Assembly (NCBI GenBank): GCA_019636915.1
Contig: JAHBWQ010000021.1
Span: forward strand, 1 to 33,260
Length of the DNA stretch: 33,260 nt
From: Nitrospira sp.
Lineage (GTDB): Bacteria; Nitrospirota; Nitrospiria; Nitrospirales; Nitrospiraceae
Direction of reading: 5' to 3'
A program made the position numbers and the translations under genes. Below the pieces are notes generated by a model. It worked only from the letters and a program-made list of their open reading frames with translations. It did no database searches and was not told the origin of the DNA. Of this stretch, positions 1 through 8,310 are shown piece by piece (the stretch's first letter is position 1; each line of letters opens with the position of its first letter).

Positions 1-69
1 CGCCCGGCCACTCTGCCGATAGCGTCCATAAATCGACTCCAGATACTCTCGCTTCGATTGTTGCGCCAT
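1..69 (-). CDS. Transposase/integrase-type protein, N-terminal fragment cut by window edge
   Basis: Only the first 23 residues are visible, running off the left edge. They begin MAQQSKREYLESIYGRY, which I recognise from memory as the N-terminus of a transposase (integrase-type) common in Nitrospira and related genomes. A purine-rich GAGAGGAA lies about 6 bases before the ATG at 69; an in-frame ATG at 84 is an alternative without a better site. The imperfect direct repeats just upstream at 121-179 fit the end of an insertion sequence. The family call rests on a short stretch, so any other protein with a basic helical N-terminus remains possible. Confidence 0.5.
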   Translation of the reverse strand, partial: MAQQSKREYLESIYGRYRQSGRA

Positions 70-120
70 CCGTTTCCTCTCCATGAAGCCCTCCATGACG
101 CCGCATGATGCGGCCCGGAG

Positions 121-179
121 GGTAAGAAAAATAGATGTCGCAACGAAGACCTCCCGGGTAAGATTTTAGATGACTCAAT
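121..179. repeat. Imperfect direct repeats, probable insertion-sequence end
   Basis: Two copies of a roughly 23-base unit lie at 121-144 and 157-179. Both start GGTAAGA and share AGATG and a CAA near the end; one gap is needed to align them. They sit between the clipped transposase start and the next gene. A nearby hairpin (GCCGCAT/ATGCGGC, about 101-115) is also present. Repeated sites inside an IS end usually bind the transposase, so the element probably ends near 180-210. I see no clear target duplication because the other end is outside the window. Confidence 0.4.
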
Positions 180-264
180 ACGCTCCCTTCCTAACGTGCG
201 GGGGGATTTGGTATGCTCAAAGTCATCTTTGCCAAGAGGCTGACGTACTCGTCTGGAGGGAATG

Positions 265-570
265 ATGAAGATCTCCACCAGGTTTTTCGAGATGCTCCGC
301 ACGATCGGCCATCTGTGGGCCGACCTTCCGTTATTGATTCGATTGCTCAACGCGTGGAAGCAAGGCAACTACCGAGGGCTCTCGGTGCGTACCGTCGCAT
401 CAATTGCGGTGGCTGTTCTCTATATCCTGAGTCCGGTGGATGCGATACCCGACTTTATCCCGGGAATCGGACTGATCGATGATGCGGCGATACTGGCGTT
501 GCTGCTCCATAGTCTTGGGCAGGATCTTGCGGCGTTTCGTGTGTGGGAACAGAATCGCGGTCGTCGATGA
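265..570 (+). CDS. DUF1232 (YkvA-type) small membrane protein
   Basis: A protein of 101 residues with the DUF1232 signature YILSPVDAIPDFIPG followed by IDDAAILALLL. This family consists of small membrane-associated proteins of unknown function; the conserved block forms a hydrophobic hairpin from about residue 45 to 90. There are two adjacent ATG codons at 262 and 265. The ribosome site GGAGGG (255-260) is only one base from the first, so 265 is preferred. The gene ends four bases from the convergent hrpB stop, so no terminator fits between them. Confidence 0.8.
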   Translation: MKISTRFFEMLRTIGHLWADLPLLIRLLNAWKQGNYRGLSVRTVASIAVAVLYILSPVDAIPDFIPGIGLIDDAAILALLLHSLGQDLAAFRVWEQNRGRR

Positions 571-573
571 TCG

Positions 574-3096
574 TCATTCGCCACGCCGTTTGGCCTTTGC
601 GGTCGGCGCGGCATTCAAGGGATCCTCCGGCCAATGGTGCTTTGGATAGCGGCCTCGTAATTCCTTCCTGACATCGTGATAGGCTCTCGCCCAGAATCCC
701 GCCAGGTCTTGTGTGACCTGGACCGGTCGTTTGGCTGGTGAGAGCAGGTGTAGCATCACGGGAACAGTTCCACCGGCGACTCGCGGTGTCTCCTGACAGC
801 CGAACATCTCTTGTAAGCGAACCTCGAGTACCGGCGACTCGGACGGGCTGTAATCGAGGCGAAGTCGGGAACCGCTCGGCACCGTGACATGTGTCGGAGC
901 CAGCCGATCAAGGCGTTTGTGTTGTTCGTAGGTGAGCATGGCGTGCAATGGGGTGCTCAGATCCAGCCTGGTCACGGCGCTGAGTGTAGTCAGGCTTGAT
1001 GCGAATGGACCGAGCCACGTCTCCAATGTCTCCAACAACGTTTTATCTGAAAGGTCCGGCCATTCTGAATCGGACCCTTCGAGCTGTTTCAGCCAGGCGA
1101 TGCGAATTCGCCATTGTGTCAGTTCCGGCGTAAAGTTGAGTATCCGCAGTCCGGCCTCATAAATACCCCGGAGGAGGGCAGTCGTGACGAGCTGCTGGTC
1201 CGGGTTTGAAAGCGCCTCTTCCGCAAGCACAACCGCCCCAAGCCGGCGGCGACGCGATGCTCGAACCGCCCCAAGCCGAGCATCCCACTTCACCGACTCT
1301 TCAGTCGTCATTTGATCACCATACAAGGATTCGATCTCCTGTCCGGTGAGAGGTGCTGCCAGGTTGATTCTGGCCCATTGACCTCCGCCCTCCACATCGG
1401 CCATGACGAGGAAGGGTTCCTTGGCGAGTGGATCTGGTTTCATGAATTGAGCCCCTTGACCGTTGACAAGTCGGTACCTCGCTTCTTCACCCGGCAATCG
1501 TTGTGCAATCCGATCAGGATAGGCTAAGGCAAGCAGCACTCCTGCCGCTTGTGAATGGTCGGAAGTTGGATCCACTGTCTCATCTTTTGACCTACCCAAT
1601 TGTCGTCTCCACAGATCTGCCGTTCTCGATACTCGTTCCACTGTTCCAAGCCGCACAGTAAATCCACGCGAATCGGCCGGTCTTCGTAAGAGATCCAGTC
1701 TGACCCGTAGATCAGCAGTGTGGGATTCTTGTGCCCCATCCAAGAGATCGCGCTCACTTAACACCGCGGCCATGGCGCAGGCCTGATCGGTCAGCTGAAG
1801 CGAACGGGAACGGAGCAGCATGTGTGCAAGCCGTGGGTGGATGGCCAATTCGGCCATCTGCTGTCCGTGTGTCGTGAGACGTCCAGCAGACGTGAGCGCC
1901 CCGAGTTGCACAAGCAAGGTCTTGGCTTGAGCGACCGACCCGGCTGGTGGGGGAGTAAGCCAGGACAATTCTGCGGGATCGTGCGTGCCCCATTGGGCGA
2001 GATCGAGCATCAGCGGGGTCAGATCGGCTTCGAGGATTTCTGGTTGGCGATGTGCGGTCAATGTCGCGTGCTCTTTTTTAGTCCATAGTCTGTAACAAAC
2101 GCCCGGTGCAAGTCGTCCGGCACGGCCACGGCGTTGCTCGGCAGAATCTCGCGTCACGCGAACGGTCTCCAACCGAGTCAGACCCGTGCGTGGGTCGAAT
2201 CGTGGAAGACGGAGCCGGCCTGCATCGATCACCACATGCACACCATCGATCGTCAGGCTGGTTTCAGCAATGGACGTTGCCAACACGATTTTTCTTTTAC
2301 CTGGACCAGCAGGTCGAATGGCCAGGTTTTGCATGGTCTGCGGAAGATCACCGTGCAGCGGGGCGATTACCACAGACGAACCAAGCTTGGCGTCGACCAG
2401 TATGCGTTCCAGCCGTCGGATCTCAGCCATACCGGGAAGAAAGACCAGGAGGCTCCCATCATCCTTTGCAAGCGCTTGTCGAATGACTCCAGCCGCAGCA
2501 AGGTCAAGTCGTCCCGTCAACGGCTGCTCAAGGTATCGTGTCTCGACCGGGAACATGCGGCCTTCGCAGGTGACTTGCGACGCAAGGCCTAAGAGTTCGC
2601 TCACCGGACCGCCGTCCAAGGTGGCGGACATCACAAGAATACGGAGATCTCGACGAAAGATCCGTTGTGTTTCCAGACAGAGGGCCAGTCCTACATCGGC
2701 CTGCAGACTCCGCTCGTGAAATTCGTCGAAGATCACCATGCCGTACTCGTTCAGTGAGGGATCCTGTTGCAGGAGTCGGGTAAGGACTCCTTCCGTGACC
2801 ACTTCAATGTGTGTCGACGGTCCGACCTTGGTTTCAAATCGCATTCGATAGCCGACGGTGTTCCCAACTTGTTCATGCAGCAGCGCGGCCATGTAATGGG
2901 CTGCGCCTCGAGCAGCCAGGCGTCGAGGCTCAAGCAATAAGAGCTTCTTGTTTGACAACCAGGGGGCTTCCAGGAGTGCAAGCGGGACGCGGGTGGTTTT
3001 CCCGGAGCCGGGAGGAGCGGTCAGGACCGCATTTGTTTCGGCTGCGAGTATGTGCCGGATAGACGGCAGGACATCTTCTATTGGAAGTGTCGACAT
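574..3096 (-). CDS. hrpB: ATP-dependent helicase HrpB
   Basis: An 840-residue DExH helicase, the normal length for HrpB. Walker A is APPGSGKTT (residues 27-35). The Walker B box is DEFH (124-127) in place of the usual DEAH, as is typical of HrpB. Motif III MSATL follows, and motif VI appears as QRRGRAGR in the second RecA domain. The HrpB-specific C-terminal region fills the last 300 residues, with a basic tail ending in KAKRRGE. The cellular RNA substrate of bacterial HrpB is poorly defined. The start is the ATG at 3096, with no strong ribosome site. The many small open frames on the opposite strand are shadows of this gene. Confidence 0.95.
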   Translation of the reverse strand: MSTLPIEDVLPSIRHILAAETNAVLTAPPGSGKTTRVPLALLEAPWLSNKKLLLLEPRRLAARGAAHYMAALLHEQVGNTVGYRMRFETKVGPSTHIEVVTEGVLTRLLQQDPSLNEYGMVIFDEFHERSLQADVGLALCLETQRIFRRDLRILVMSATLDGGPVSELLGLASQVTCEGRMFPVETRYLEQPLTGRLDLAAAGVIRQALAKDDGSLLVFLPGMAEIRRLERILVDAKLGSSVVIAPLHGDLPQTMQNLAIRPAGPGKRKIVLATSIAETSLTIDGVHVVIDAGRLRLPRFDPRTGLTRLETVRVTRDSAEQRRGRAGRLAPGVCYRLWTKKEHATLTAHRQPEILEADLTPLMLDLAQWGTHDPAELSWLTPPPAGSVAQAKTLLVQLGALTSAGRLTTHGQQMAELAIHPRLAHMLLRSRSLQLTDQACAMAAVLSERDLLDGAQESHTADLRVRLDLLRRPADSRGFTVRLGTVERVSRTADLWRRQLGRSKDETVDPTSDHSQAAGVLLALAYPDRIAQRLPGEEARYRLVNGQGAQFMKPDPLAKEPFLVMADVEGGGQWARINLAAPLTGQEIESLYGDQMTTEESVKWDARLGAVRASRRRRLGAVVLAEEALSNPDQQLVTTALLRGIYEAGLRILNFTPELTQWRIRIAWLKQLEGSDSEWPDLSDKTLLETLETWLGPFASSLTTLSAVTRLDLSTPLHAMLTYEQHKRLDRLAPTHVTVPSGSRLRLDYSPSESPVLEVRLQEMFGCQETPRVAGGTVPVMLHLLSPAKRPVQVTQDLAGFWARAYHDVRKELRGRYPKHHWPEDPLNAAPTAKAKRRGE

Positions 3097-3194
3097 GACG
3101 TGATAGGGTCAGCAGTCGCTGATTAAGGAGACTGTACCAAAAACAGACGGTGAGAAGAAATGTTTCCCTGTCGTAAGGAGTGCGAAACGCACAG

Positions 3195-3392
3195 ATGACA
3201 CACTATCGTTGGAGAAGTGAGATGCCGACTCGATCCGGCTGGTACTGGTTTCGTGGAGAGTCGCATATAGCCGAACCATTTATCGTGTTGGTGGATGAGG
3301 CCGGACAGTTTCAGTGGCCAGACGGTGGTTTTCAAGAGGTGGCATTAGCCCATGGGGAATGGGCCGGTCCGATCGAGCAACCAGAAGACTAG
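3195..3392 (+). CDS. Small hypothetical protein
   Basis: A 65-residue acidic protein starting MTHYRWRSEMP and ending EQPED. It carries several Trp and Gly residues (GWYWFRGE, QWPDGGF, GEWAGPIE), suggesting a small beta-rich fold. I do not recognise a named family. A GTG at 3180 is an in-frame alternative but lies inside the TAAGGAG (3174-3180) that would serve as ribosome site, so the ATG is preferred although its spacing is long. The TAG stop overlaps the first bases of the palindromic repeat that follows. Confidence 0.6.
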   Translation: MTHYRWRSEMPTRSGWYWFRGESHIAEPFIVLVDEAGQFQWPDGGFQEVALAHGEWAGPIEQPED

Positions 3393-3526
3393 CGGTCTGC
3401 TGAAAAGCTCGGTTTGTGTGCTTCGATAGGCCCAGCACGAACGGAAAACCCCAGTACTTTCAATAACCACTCCGTTCGTCCTGAGGCTCTTGAAGGATGC
3501 AAGGAGGGTTTTTCAGCAGACTGCTA
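3390..3526. repeat. 137-bp palindromic, MITE-like repeat element
   Basis: Ends are near-perfect inverted repeats: TAGCGGTCTGCTGAAAA (3390-3406) and its complement at 3510-3526 with one mismatch. A second inverted pair is nested inside, 3421-3445 against 3471-3495, matching 20 of 25 bases and containing CGAACGGA/TCCGTTCG. That inner motif resembles a repeat I remember from many environmental genomes. No open frame lies inside. Both ends carry CTAG. The element could fold into one long hairpin and act as a terminator for the small gene before it. Confidence 0.75.
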
Positions 3527-3608
3527 GCGCGCTCGCACGAGCGCGTCTGGTTGGTGAACGCTGTCGTCATTCGACAGCCTGTATTCTCTTGCCGTAGGAC
3601 TACGATAT

Positions 3609-5069
3609 ATGCCTGCCGATCTTGGCCTCCCGATTACGACAACGATCCCGCAGCGCATGGATCGGCTACCCTGGTCACGCTGGCATTGGTTGGTCGTTGG
3701 AGCGCTTGGAGTGACCTGGCTGCTCGATGGACTTGAAGTATCCATTGTCGCCGCACTTGGCCCGGTTTTAACCCATCCCGACGCCTTACATTTCTCACAA
3801 TCCGACGTAGGACTGACGGCTTCCGCCTACTTGGCAGGATCGGTCGTTGGGGCGTTGGTCTTTTCCTATCTCACCGACCGCCAAGGACGAAAGAAATGGT
3901 TCATGATCACCTTGGCACTCTATCTCACGGCGACCGTGCTGACGGCGTTGTCTTGGGACTTGATGAGCTTCATGTTCTTCCGATTTCTGACCGGCGCCGG
4001 GATAGGCGGGGAGTATGCCGCGATCAATTCGGCTATTGATGAATTAATTCCCGCTCGAAGGCGTGGACATACCGATCTGGCAATCAACGGGACCTGGTGG
4101 GTCGGCTCAGCGGCCGGTGCTCTGCTGACGTTGTTGCTACTGAATCCTGCCGTCTTTCCTGAATCGATCGGCTGGCGACTGTGCTTTGTGTTCGGTGCTG
4201 TGCTGGGAGTGGCGATCATCATCGTTCGGCGTGTGATTCCCGAAAGCCCACGGTGGCTGATGACCCACGGTCGTGTCCGTGACGCAGAAGCCATCGTGTC
4301 GAAGATTGAACGACAGGTCTCCCAAGATTGCGGGACAGCGCTTGCGGAGCCCGATGGCACCATCACCGTCCATCCCCGACCTCATGCAACGATCGCAATG
4401 GTTGCTCGAGAACTTTTCCAATCCTATCCTCGACGGACCGCTCTGGGCATCGGACTCATGGTGACGCAATCGTTTATGTACAACGCGATATCGTTCACCT
4501 ATCCACTCCTGCTTACCAAGTACTATGCGGTATCCACCAGTCACGTGGGTCTCTATATTTTGCCGTTCGCTCTTGGCAATTTTCTGGGTCCGCTGCTATT
4601 GGGTCGATTCTTCGATACGATCGGTCGTAAGCCAATGATCAGCCTGACCTACGGGATCGCCGGTATCCTCTTAATGCTGACAGGGTATTTGTTCTGGGTC
4701 GGTTCCCTCACGCTGTCGACGCAGCTGCTGCTCTGGTCGGTGATGTTCTTCTTTGCCTCGGCTGGAGCAAGTGCGGCCTATCTGACGGTCAGTGAAGTCT
4801 TTCCGATGGAAATCCGCGCGATGGCGATTGCCTTTTTCTTCGTCGTGGCGCAGGGCGCGGGCGTGGCGGCACCGTGGCTCTATGGGATGCTCATTGAATC
4901 ATCAGCGACCAGTGTGTTTTACGGATATCTAGGAGCTGCAGTCCTGATGTTGCTTGGCACCGTGATCGAACTCTGGCTGGGAATTAATGCGGAAGGTCAG
5001 CCTCTTGAACAACTGGCGGCGCCGCTGTCAATACGATCCTTTCCTGAAGATCCAGATCAGTCCATCTGA
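3609..5069 (+). CDS. MFS transporter (metabolite/sugar:H+ symporter type)
   Basis: A 486-residue integral membrane protein with about 12 predicted membrane segments. The loop 2-3 motif reads DRQGRKK (about 89-95) and its second-half counterpart is FFDTIGRKP. PESPRWL after segment 6 is the signature seen in sugar-porter and aromatic-acid/metabolite symporters. TM1 carries WLLDGLEVSI, with the Asp typical of acid:proton symporters. The substrate cannot be read from sequence. The start ATG at 3609 precedes a short cytosolic tail. The gene stands alone between a repeat element and the convergent terC-like gene. Confidence 0.85.
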   Translation: MPADLGLPITTTIPQRMDRLPWSRWHWLVVGALGVTWLLDGLEVSIVAALGPVLTHPDALHFSQSDVGLTASAYLAGSVVGALVFSYLTDRQGRKKWFMITLALYLTATVLTALSWDLMSFMFFRFLTGAGIGGEYAAINSAIDELIPARRRGHTDLAINGTWWVGSAAGALLTLLLLNPAVFPESIGWRLCFVFGAVLGVAIIIVRRVIPESPRWLMTHGRVRDAEAIVSKIERQVSQDCGTALAEPDGTITVHPRPHATIAMVARELFQSYPRRTALGIGLMVTQSFMYNAISFTYPLLLTKYYAVSTSHVGLYILPFALGNFLGPLLLGRFFDTIGRKPMISLTYGIAGILLMLTGYLFWVGSLTLSTQLLLWSVMFFFASAGASAAYLTVSEVFPMEIRAMAIAFFFVVAQGAGVAAPWLYGMLIESSATSVFYGYLGAAVLMLLGTVIELWLGINAEGQPLEQLAAPLSIRSFPEDPDQSI

Positions 5070-5125
5070 CTGTTGGCACCTTGTCGTATCAGTAAGGGCG
5101 GCTGGTGGTCGCCAGGAGATCGGTG

Positions 5126-5899
5126 TCAGTGCTCTTGGGTCGAGGATTCTGGCTTGCCGTCGGTGTATCGGCTGTGCAACTTCACAGGAGGACTCGTGCG
5201 CATACGGATTCGCAGATTAATCATCTCCACGGCGACCGAAAACGCCATCGCAAAGTAAATATAGCCTTTCGGGACATGCACATCGAATCCTTCCACCATC
5301 AGCGTGACTCCGACGAGAATCAGGAACGACAGGGCCAGAATTTTGATCGTCGGATGTGCGTCGACAAAATCGCCGATGGCCCGGGCGGCGAACATCATGA
5401 CGAGCACAGCGATGATAATTGCAGCCGCCATGACGGACACTTCCTCCACCAGACCGACGGCGGTGATGACCGAATCTAAGGAAAAGACGAGGTCCAGTAC
5501 CATGATCTGAAATAACATCATCCCAAAACTGGTTGGGATCGAAGAGGTGGCGTGATCATCAGCGCCCTCCAGGCTTTCGTGTATCTCGTGGGTGGCCTTG
5601 GCGAGGAGAAACAGTCCGCCGATGATCAGAATCAGATCCCGTCCTGAGATGGCCTGGTTCAGCAAGGTGAAGAGCGGAGTCGTGAGCTCCATGACGAGGG
5701 AAATAGAGAAGAGCAGTCCCAATCGGGCGATCATCGCAAGGCCTAATCCAAGGCGGCGGGCTACGTTTCGCTGGTGTTGCTGCAACCGACTCACCAGAAC
5801 GGAGATAAAGATAATGTTGTCCACGCCAAGAACAATTTCAAGGGCGGTCAACGTTCCAAGAGCAATCCACATCTCTGAGTGAGCCATCCAATCGAACAT
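5126..5899 (-). CDS. TerC-family integral membrane protein
   Basis: A 257-residue membrane protein with the two TerC acidic signatures: EIVLGVDNIIF in the first membrane helix (about residue 21) and FSLDSVITAVG near residue 140. The acidic residues are thought to take part in metal transport; family members (TerC, Alx, YgdQ, YkoY) are linked to manganese export and tellurite resistance. The length suits the short YgdQ-like subgroup. The start is well supported by TGGAGGA about 5 bases upstream of the ATG. I looked in the leader for a yybP-ykoY manganese riboswitch and did not see one. Confidence 0.88.
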   Translation of the reverse strand: MFDWMAHSEMWIALGTLTALEIVLGVDNIIFISVLVSRLQQHQRNVARRLGLGLAMIARLGLLFSISLVMELTTPLFTLLNQAISGRDLILIIGGLFLLAKATHEIHESLEGADDHATSSIPTSFGMMLFQIMVLDLVFSLDSVITAVGLVEEVSVMAAAIIIAVLVMMFAARAIGDFVDAHPTIKILALSFLILVGVTLMVEGFDVHVPKGYIYFAMAFSVAVEMINLRIRMRTSPPVKLHSRYTDGKPESSTQEH

Positions 5900-6420
5900 C
5901 TGATCCTCCAGATCACCATTTGAGCAGTAGGGGAACGAGTCTCGATCGATCGCAGGAGCGAGGGGTTCGAAATTTCCGACCGAGAACCTATGAGATTATC
6001 ATAGTTGATCGTGTGGGCGTTCTACGGTTGTCGGAGCCATGGTATAGCTCTTGGCCGTCATTCCCATGGAATCCGGAGGAAGGCGGAGCGATGCACAATG
6101 GCACCTTGAACAGTTTCCAAGCAGTGGATGGTACAGGCTAGATAGGGCATAAGTTTCGGCCGAGCATAGATCTGGTTGGCCCTACTCTTTCACTTATGAT
6201 GCTTGATTGATACTCAGATGGTTCGTGACGGAAGAAGTACTGATCACGGAAGGATGGGCATCACCTCCACTGGAAAGCGTGTACACGATCCGCATTTCGT
6301 GACTAGAGCCGCCATGCGTAGTTGTGCTATAAGATAGAGCCGAATGCCGTATTTGCACTAAATACGACATGCTGATATATCCCGCGTTGAATGGGTAATT
6401 GATGAATCAATGTTCTTGTC
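5900..6420. other. Intergenic region between terC-like gene and sigma-54 regulator
   Basis: About 520 bases without a credible gene. A 15-codon open frame after GGAGGAAGGCGGAG near 6091 is too short to call. Two short inverted repeats are visible: CGTATTT/AAATACG (6348-6354 and 6360-6366, 5-base gap) and ATTGAT/ATCAAT (6398-6403 and 6406-6411, 2-base gap). Either could be an operator for the regulator downstream. Confidence 0.5.
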
Positions 6421-6597
6421 ATGAGTAAGGCCGTTCAGGCCAAAATGATCATCGCGGAGTTGCTCTATCAGGATCCTTCGACCGTGTGCACCGCAGAGTT
6501 GGACGAACCTGGTGCAAAAGGAGTGGCACAACGGAGCACGAGTCACAGGTCCCACGTGTCCAATACTATCCCAGAGCAGTCTGGAAGAGAGGAGTAA
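6421..6597 (+). CDS. Possible 58-residue upstream frame, same frame as the sigma-54 regulator
   Basis: An ATG at 6421 opens a 58-codon frame (MSKAVQAKMIIAELLYQDP...) ending in TAA at 6595-6597. It is in phase with the regulator gene, whose GTG is one codon beyond the stop. The frame has plausible codon use but no recognisable domain and a weak ribosome site. It may be a leader peptide, a remnant of a lost N-terminal domain, or noncoding. Confidence 0.25.
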   Translation: MSKAVQAKMIIAELLYQDPSTVCTAELDEPGAKGVAQRSTSHRSHVSNTIPEQSGREE

Positions 6598-6600
6598 GTC

Positions 6601-7677
6601 GTGGATGACATGGTTGGAGCGAGCCCCGCCATTTGTGGGGTGTTTGAGAAGATTTCCAAAGTGGCAGCGACGGAGATGCCGGTACTGCTTACTGGTGAAA
6701 CCGGCACGGGCAAAGAACTGACCGCACAGGCTATCCACGCACGGAGTGTTCGAAAACAGGGACCCTTTGTACCGATCAATTGTGCCGCCATTCCGGAAAC
6801 CTTGCTTGAGTCAGAGCTCTTTGGCCATGAACGAGGAGCCTTTACTGGAGCAGTACAGCAAAAAAAAGGTAAACTCGAAGCTGCAGCCGGCGGGACCTTG
6901 TTTCTTGATGAAGTCGGTGATCTGCTTCCTTCCTTACAGGTCAAACTGCTGAGGTTTCTCCAGGAGGGCACTTTTGAACGCGTAGGAGGACAGGAGACCC
7001 TTCATGTCGATACGCGAGTCATTGCCGCGACCAATGTCGAGCTGAAAGCAGCCATCGACCAGAATCGATTTAGGGAGGACCTCTATTATCGACTGGGGGT
7101 CTTGCATATCCATCTTCCTCCACTTCGCGATCGAGGGGAAGATGTCTTGCTGATGGCGATGGTGTTTCTTCAGCAAGCACTCGCGGCGATGACGCACAAG
7201 ACCATCCGTGGATTTTCGATTCAGGCCATCGACGCACTGCGTACCCACTCGTGGCCAGGGAATGTACGGGAATTAAGTAATCGGGTTCGACGGGCTGTCG
7301 TGATGAGTGAAGGGGAGGAGATCACACGACAGGATCTTGACCTGGTTGGTGAAGACATTCATGCCGCGGATTCATTGGACTCCCTACGAGCGGCCCATCA
7401 GCGAATTGAAACCGAATTACTCGTGAAGGCACTCACGTTTCATCGTGGAAACATGAGTCGGGTCGCTCGGGATCTCAAGGTGAGCCGCTCAACTCTTTAT
7501 CGCAAACTGAAACAGTATGAACTCGAAAAATTCACTCTTTCGCTTGCACAACCTATGGCGATTCCAAAAACAACGCGCAAGTCGAATGGTGATGCAAGTC
7601 CTAGTAAGAGGAGTCCTATGATGGCGGAAGAGCCCTCAATCGAAACCTCACTTCAACCAGCAGCTCAAATCCTCTAG
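6601..7677 (+). CDS. Sigma-54-dependent transcriptional activator lacking an N-terminal sensor
   Basis: A 358-residue bacterial enhancer-binding protein. The AAA+ domain starts almost at residue 1. Walker A is GETGTGKE (32-39), the sigma-54 contact loop GAFTGA is intact (79-84), and Walker B is LFLDEVGD (about 100-107). A C-terminal Fis-type helix-turn-helix follows (RVARDLKVSRSTLYRKL, about 287-303), with a 50-residue basic, low-complexity tail. There is no receiver, GAF or PAS domain, so activity must be controlled by expression, a partner, or be constitutive. The GTG start has GAGAGGAG (6587-6594) at good spacing; an in-frame TAA sits one codon before it. A sigma-54-type promoter and a palindrome lie downstream, so it may act on the next gene. 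Confidence 0.9.
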   Translation: MDDMVGASPAICGVFEKISKVAATEMPVLLTGETGTGKELTAQAIHARSVRKQGPFVPINCAAIPETLLESELFGHERGAFTGAVQQKKGKLEAAAGGTLFLDEVGDLLPSLQVKLLRFLQEGTFERVGGQETLHVDTRVIAATNVELKAAIDQNRFREDLYYRLGVLHIHLPPLRDRGEDVLLMAMVFLQQALAAMTHKTIRGFSIQAIDALRTHSWPGNVRELSNRVRRAVVMSEGEEITRQDLDLVGEDIHAADSLDSLRAAHQRIETELLVKALTFHRGNMSRVARDLKVSRSTLYRKLKQYELEKFTLSLAQPMAIPKTTRKSNGDASPSKRSPMMAEEPSIETSLQPAAQIL

Positions 7678-7810
7678 CAGATTATGCAAACAGTTTTCTC
7701 GAAAACCAGGTGTTTGCCTTCGTGTGTTTTCTCCAACTCATCTTCGTCTCCCACACCTGTGCCTGCTCTAGCGTTCCCCAAGTGAAGACTGTCCTAACTG
7801 AAAAACGAAG

Positions 7811-7833
7811 GAGTGTTTCATGATGAAACACTC
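7811..7833. promoter_or_regulatory. Perfect 23-bp palindrome, candidate activator-binding site
   Basis: GAGTGTTTCAT (7811-7821) and its exact complement (7823-7833) flank a single central base. The size and symmetry suit a dimeric Fis-type helix-turn-helix. It lies about 390 bases upstream of the sigma-54-type promoter, a plausible distance for an enhancer site looped to a promoter. A shorter related dyad (TGTTGGAACA) follows near 7841. Confidence 0.45.
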
Positions 7834-8218
7834 GTATCGACATGTTGGAACACTATATGTAGATGACCGAATCCGAATGTCTGGATGTACTGTGTTGGAA
7901 TCCTCATAGTATAAAAAGTTACAAGGATGATATTGCATAGAGAGTATGCACGAGCTGTATCAGGATAGAACACTCGTCGTGATTGGTCTTGAGAGCTAGA
8001 TTGGAAATAACGTCTACGACTCTTGCTTAAACTTGAATGAAATAGCGGTTCAATTCATTTTGTTTTCAACCACGGTCTGTTTTACCTGCAAGGGGAAGCA
8101 CGTTCCTGACTGGTGCGTATGTCTCAAAATACTACACTGTGTGTGAAATCAGTCACTCGAACATCGCTGCTGAAACTAGGTGATTCAAAAACTACTAGTA
8201 AAACGAACTATAACTAGT

Positions 8219-8235
8219 TTGGCATTTGACTTGCT
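8219..8235 (+). promoter_or_regulatory. Sigma-54 (-24/-12) type promoter
   Basis: The sequence TTGGCATTTGACTTGCT matches the consensus YTGGCACGRNNNTTGCW at all core positions. The invariant GG (8221-8222) and GC (8233-8234) are exactly 12 bases apart; mismatches fall only at weaker positions. Transcription would start near 8246, about 65 bases before the unknown gene at 8311. It lies 540 bases downstream of a sigma-54 activator gene. Confidence 0.6.
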
Positions 8236-8310
8236 TTATCTCAAAATCAATTTGTAGACGGATGTCCATTGAGCTGCTTGTGGAATCAGGGGATAATTTG
8301 ATTCGTTGAA

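Larger units (their letters stand above)
7678..8310. other. Long AT-rich intergenic region downstream of the sigma-54 regulator
   Basis: About 630 bases clearly richer in A+T than the flanks. It holds a 23-bp perfect palindrome (7811-7833), a 29-codon frame beginning inside it (7820-7909, with GAAGGAG upstream), and a -24/-12 promoter at 8219-8235. A short hairpin GTTTTC/GAAAAC follows the regulator stop near 7690. A small RNA or leader could also be encoded here, but nothing proves it. Confidence 0.5.

Noticed and set aside
5900-6060. Possible manganese (yybP-ykoY) riboswitch upstream of the terC-like gene
   Set aside because: I could not find the conserved paired elements of that riboswitch on the minus strand.
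7820-7909. 29-codon frame with a good ribosome site inside the palindrome
   Set aside because: Too short to support as a gene from sequence alone; the palindrome explains part of the start region.
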